DNA of 9,536 nt from Kiritimatiellia bacterium (lineage in GTDB: Bacteria; Verrucomicrobiota; Kiritimatiellia; RFP12; UBA3636): assembly GCA_016295275.1 (NCBI GenBank), contig JAEDLN010000081.1:1-9536 (forward strand). The letters are read 5' to 3'. The notes beneath the pieces are model-generated. The model was not told the origin of the DNA. It did not search any database and worked only from the letters and a program-made list of their open reading frames with translations. The position numbers were made by a program, and so were the translations under genes. This document shows positions 6,584-9,536 of this stretch, in pieces. The number at the start of each line of letters is the position of its first letter. Position 1 is the stretch's first letter.

Positions 6584-8297
6584 TTCTTCCCCCGCTAGTC
6601 AACCCGCACCCGACCTTGCTACGGCACAGACCCGTAGGCAGGCCGTACCTGCCGTTCATTCGGAAAACAAACCATCCGCCGGACAAACACCCCCCATTCC
6701 GGTGGCGGCCGCCGCAAAAGAATCCAAACCGCAACCTCCGATTCTCAATGGCTTCGACTCCTTTGTCCTCATCGGACGCGGCGGTATGGCGGATGTTTGG
6801 CGGGCACGCCAAATCTCCCTCGATCGAACCATCGCGATCAAAGTGCTTCATTCCGATCAAAGCACCTCCGACGAAGATATCGATCGCTTCCAATCCGAGG
6901 CGCGAACCGCCGCAAAAATGTCCAATAACGGTATCGTCCAAATCTACGATGCATTCTATCGGGACTCCCGATTCTGCATCCTTATGGAATATATCAACGG
7001 ACAGACCATCGGCCGGGTTCTTCACGACAGCGGATTCATCCCCGAGGACAAATCCCTTTATATCGCAAGGGGAATCGCCGAGGCATTGAAATACGCATGG
7101 GAAAAACAACGACTCGTTCACTGCGATTTGAAGCCCGATAACGTCATGATGGACGAAGACGGTGTCATCAAAGTGACCGATTTCGGTCTCTCTCGCTCCA
7201 TCTATACGCTAGCCGCCCGAAAGTCCGGTAGCGAATTCGTCTTCGGCACCCCTTCCTACATGTCGCCCGAACAGGCTCTGAACAGTCCGGATATGTCGGT
7301 CCCAACCGATATGTATGCCCTCGGTGCCATGCTGTTCCATATGACGACGGGACGGCGGCTCTTCGAGAAAAAGTCCGTCGATGAGATTCTCAATGCGCAG
7401 TTGACCGAACAAGACGTCGACCCGCTCGAACTCAACGAACAGCTGACGATCGGTTTTTGCGATTTTGTCGAACGCCTTTTGGCCAAAAAACCGGAAGATC
7501 GCTACAACTCCTGGGATGAAATCCTGACCGCCCTCGACAATGTCAGCTCCGGCAAGGCAATCATTCGACGACTCGATTTGTCAAAGGCTGTCAGCACGAT
7601 TCGCCGTTGCGCCCTTCGAAGCGAACCTGGTCCGTCCCACGCAAAGGTGCGCATTCTCCCTCGCGAAAACGCCGCCGCCGTCCGCAACGAAAAGGTTGTC
7701 CGGAAGATGATGCGCCTTCCGCCAAAAACGGTCGACAGACAGCCGGTTGCTATGGCGGAAGACCGTCAGGCAGACCATCGCAATTGGCTCGCTCCGCTGC
7801 TCCGAACCCCCATCGCCCGAATCTCCTTCACGGTCGTCGTCTGCACGCTGATTCTCATCCTCGTGAAACTGGGGCTTTTCCTCTACGAACCGATTCGCCT
7901 CCAGAATGAGGTGCACGAAACACTCGCCGTACGAACGGCCGCCTGCTTCGATGCGATCGAACACAATCGGGAAGACGAATACCTGCAGATTATGGCAGAA
8001 ATCGATTCCTTCCTCGTCATGCCCGATGTCGGCAAAAGCCCTGCGCTGGTGCGAGAACTCACGACAACACGCGCTTCGCTCGAACAAAAGGCGCAGGAAA
8101 AGGCCTGGATGGAAATGATTCGCTTCAAAGATTCCAACGCCGCGCACACCCTTGATCTCGGACAATCCCGATTTAAGAAAGTTGCCCAAATCTGGCGCTC
8201 GTATCATGGTGCCTGGCGGGAGATTACCCGCCCCTACCGAACCGTTCTGGCCGAAAAACTCGAGCAAGGGGACACCTCCCTTTTACCGCGCCGATAA
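6573..8297 (+). CDS. Transmembrane Ser/Thr protein kinase (Hanks type, non-RD)
   Basis: A 574-aa PknB-like kinase. After a Pro/Ala-rich N-terminus of about 60 residues come the glycine loop IGRGGMADV (67-75), ATP-binding Lys90, alpha-C Glu109, catalytic loop HCDLKPDN (183-190) with catalytic Asp185, DFG at 203-205, and GTPSYMSPE closing the activation segment. The catalytic residues are all present, but Arg of HRD is Cys184, making it a non-RD kinase. A basic linker leads to one membrane helix at about 417-440, then about 130 mostly helical, charged residues outside the membrane that match no sensor domain I know. ATG 6573 overlaps the upstream gene by 11 bases and fits translational coupling; ATG 6561, four codons earlier, is equally possible. 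The frame stays open further upstream, but that part runs through the zinc-finger gene and reads as low-complexity shadow. The kinase presumably links an outside signal or the CxxC protein to cytoplasmic phosphorylation. Confidence 0.93.
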   Translation: MDADSSPASQPAPDLATAQTRRQAVPAVHSENKPSAGQTPPIPVAAAAKESKPQPPILNGFDSFVLIGRGGMADVWRARQISLDRTIAIKVLHSDQSTSDEDIDRFQSEARTAAKMSNNGIVQIYDAFYRDSRFCILMEYINGQTIGRVLHDSGFIPEDKSLYIARGIAEALKYAWEKQRLVHCDLKPDNVMMDEDGVIKVTDFGLSRSIYTLAARKSGSEFVFGTPSYMSPEQALNSPDMSVPTDMYALGAMLFHMTTGRRLFEKKSVDEILNAQLTEQDVDPLELNEQLTIGFCDFVERLLAKKPEDRYNSWDEILTALDNVSSGKAIIRRLDLSKAVSTIRRCALRSEPGPSHAKVRILPRENAAAVRNEKVVRKMMRLPPKTVDRQPVAMAEDRQADHRNWLAPLLRTPIARISFTVVVCTLILILVKLGLFLYEPIRLQNEVHETLAVRTAACFDAIEHNREDEYLQIMAEIDSFLVMPDVGKSPALVRELTTTRASLEQKAQEKAWMEMIRFKDSNAAHTLDLGQSRFKKVAQIWRSYHGAWREITRPYRTVLAEKLEQGDTSLLPRR

Positions 8298-8324
8298 GCC
8301 CCCCGTATCCATCTTTCCTGCCAT

Positions 8325-8351
8325 CCTTTTGGATTTTTCCATCCAAGAAGG
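8325..8351. other. Hairpin between the kinase gene and the sugar transporter
   Basis: CCTTTTGGAT (8325-8334) pairs with ATCCAAGAAGG (8341-8351) over 10 bp with one bulged G (8347) and a TTTTCC loop. It sits 28 bases after the kinase stop, where a terminator might be, but no T run follows. It may be a weak or factor-assisted terminator or an RNA 3'-end structure. Confidence 0.4.
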
Positions 8352-8353
8352 CA

Positions 8354-8382
8354 TTGCGAAAGCAAAAGAGAAATTCTAGAAT
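8354..8382 (+). promoter_or_regulatory. Likely promoter for the CUT2 transporter operon, -10 inside a palindrome
   Basis: TTGCGA (8354-8359) matches the -35 consensus at 4 of 6 positions. A 17-base spacer separates it from TAGAAT (8377-8382), which matches the -10 at 5 of 6. The -10 lies within the perfect 10-bp palindrome ATTCTAGAAT (8373-8382), a possible operator. Initiation 7 bases downstream of the -10 falls on the permease ATG at 8389. Confidence 0.5.
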
Positions 8383-8388
8383 CTGCAC

Positions 8389-9399
8389 ATGTCGACATCT
8401 TCCGGATACTCCTTCTATCCAGCCCTGAAAAACGGTCTGAAAACCTTCTTTGCAAACGGCGGCGGCGCGTTTGCGGCTCTCCTCGTCTTGGTTGTTATTT
8501 GCTCGGCGACCAATCCGACGTTTTCGAAAACCGACAACCTCCTCAATATCCTGCGCCAATGCACCTATAGCGGACTAATCGCCCTTGGCATGACCTATGT
8601 GATCGTTGCAGGCGGCATTGATCTCTCCGTCGGCTCCCTGTTCGCTTTCAGCGGCGTTGCAACCGTCGAGTTGATCAATCTCTTTCCCGTGGACGGATCG
8701 CCGATTCGCCTCTGCTTCTTGGCATTCACCCTGGCCGCTCTGATTGGAGGCGCATGCGGAGCCTTGAACGGAGCCCTCGTCGTTTTTGGCAAATTGCCGC
8801 CCTTTATCGCGACTCTCGGAACCTATTCCGTTTTCCGTTCGCTCGCCCTCTACATGGCCGATTCGGGAAATGCCACTCCGTCTTCGCCGGAACTCGTCGC
8901 GCTCCTTACGAAATTCGGATCTTCCTTCTTTCTCGGTCTCCCGGTTCCCGTTTGGTTCTTGCTTTCGCTGGCAATTCTGCTGGGCGTCCATCTTGCCTCC
9001 ACGCCGGGTGGCCGACATACCCTCGCAACCGGATCCAACCCGCGCGTTGCCCGCTTCGCCGGGATTCGCATCTCTCGCGTCAGCTTCTTGACCTACCTGC
9101 TCGTCGGGTTGCTCGCGGGGCTTTCCGCATTCCTTTTCCTTGGCCGGCTCGGAACCATTTCCTCCTCAAATGCCGGTATGCTCTACGAGCTGGATGCAAT
9201 CGCGGCCGTCATCATCGGAGGAGCTTCCATGAGCGGTGGCCGCGGTACCATTGCCGGAACGCTCGCCGGCGTGCTGATTCTTGGTATCGTTTCCAATATC
9301 CTCGATCTCTGGGGCGTCAATGTCTCCCTCCAGGGAACCGTCAAAGGTCTTGTTATTATTCTCTCCGTTCTGATTCAACATAAAAGGACTCGCTTATGA
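8389..9399 (+). CDS. CUT2-family (RbsC-like) sugar ABC transporter permease
   Basis: A 336-aa integral membrane protein, the usual length for permeases of the ribose/xylose/galactose (CUT2, BPD_transp_2) class, which form the channel of ABC importers for sugars or nucleosides. It shows GGIDLSVGS at 75-83 and the ATPase-docking region GGASMSGGRGT from 277, both hallmarks of RbsC. It is hydrophobic over most of its length, with about 8-10 membrane helices expected. The binding-protein gene overlaps its stop codon by 4 bases (ATGA), so the two are surely co-translated. The ATPase (RbsA-like) is not in the window and probably lies downstream. No Shine-Dalgarno precedes the ATG, and the likely promoter is so close that the message may be leaderless. 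The transported sugar cannot be told from the permease. Confidence 0.93.
   Translation: MSTSSGYSFYPALKNGLKTFFANGGGAFAALLVLVVICSATNPTFSKTDNLLNILRQCTYSGLIALGMTYVIVAGGIDLSVGSLFAFSGVATVELINLFPVDGSPIRLCFLAFTLAALIGGACGALNGALVVFGKLPPFIATLGTYSVFRSLALYMADSGNATPSSPELVALLTKFGSSFFLGLPVPVWFLLSLAILLGVHLASTPGGRHTLATGSNPRVARFAGIRISRVSFLTYLLVGLLAGLSAFLFLGRLGTISSSNAGMLYELDAIAAVIIGGASMSGGRGTIAGTLAGVLILGIVSNILDLWGVNVSLQGTVKGLVIILSVLIQHKRTRL
9383..9388 (+). promoter_or_regulatory. Shine-Dalgarno site for the binding-protein gene
   Basis: AAAGGA lies 7 bases before the ATG at 9396, a normal spacing. It is the only clear Shine-Dalgarno seen before any of the seven genes, and it sits inside the end of the permease gene. 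Confidence 0.6.
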
Positions 9400-9536
9400 A
9401 AAAACAGTTGTCACTTGCCCTCGCCGCCTTCTCTTGCGCGGCTCTGGTGACGTCCTGCTCATCGCGCGATCAAGCCGATGACGCCAAGGCCGAAAAACAA
9501 ACCGTAATCGGCATCTCGATTCCTGCGGCCGACCAT
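9396..9536 (+). CDS. Sugar ABC transporter substrate-binding lipoprotein (3' end missing)
   Basis: Only the first 47 residues are in the window. A lipoprotein signal peptide is clear: MKKQ n-region, a hydrophobic core, and a lipobox VTSC with Cys21 as the lipidated residue. A short polar tether follows, then the first strand of a type 1 periplasmic-binding-protein domain, VIGISIPAADH, a start typical of RbsB-like (peripla_BP_4) sugar-binding proteins. The protein should sit on the outer face of a membrane and deliver its ligand to the RbsC-like permease, whose stop codon it overlaps by 4 bases. It has a good Shine-Dalgarno. The ligand-binding residues lie beyond the window. Confidence 0.85.
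   Translation, partial: MKKQLSLALAAFSCAALVTSCSSRDQADDAKAEKQTVIGISIPAADH

Overview
All seven genes in this window lie on the + strand and are tightly packed. Several traits fit a bacterium of the PVC group (Lentisphaerota, Kiritimatiellota or Verrucomicrobiota type). These are the moderately GC-rich coding style, a Hanks-type Ser/Thr kinase paired with a zinc-finger-rich exported protein, a GH127-like (alpha/alpha)-barrel protein, and an almost complete lack of Shine-Dalgarno sequences (one clear case in seven starts). This lineage call is an inference from gene content, not from a marker gene.

Region 1 (1-3303) concerns uptake and nucleobase handling. The 3' part of a polar-amino-acid ABC ATPase is followed 10 bases later by a type I phosphoribosyltransferase-domain protein of unknown substrate. 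A good intrinsic terminator follows, then a CodB-type cytosine permease and a second hairpin terminator. A nucleobase importer beside a phosphoribosyltransferase suggests salvage, but no cytosine deaminase is visible.

Region 2 (3304-5274) is a 170-base intergenic stretch with hairpins and a possible promoter. It precedes a 599-aa cytoplasmic protein that looks like a remote GH127 (DUF1680-type) relative, with an (alpha/alpha) barrel followed by a beta-sandwich.

Region 3 (5318-8297) is the most unusual part. An exported or membrane-anchored protein carries 13 CxxC motifs: one zinc-ribbon-like pair plus many DnaJ-type CxxCxGxG modules. Its stop overlaps the start of a single-pass transmembrane Ser/Thr kinase with a non-RD catalytic loop (HCD). 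The overlap suggests translational coupling and a shared pathway.

Region 4 (8389-9536) begins an ABC importer of the CUT2 (ribose/RbsC) type: a permease that overlaps by 4 bases a lipoprotein binding-protein gene cut by the window end. A promoter-like sequence lies so close to the permease ATG that its mRNA may be leaderless.
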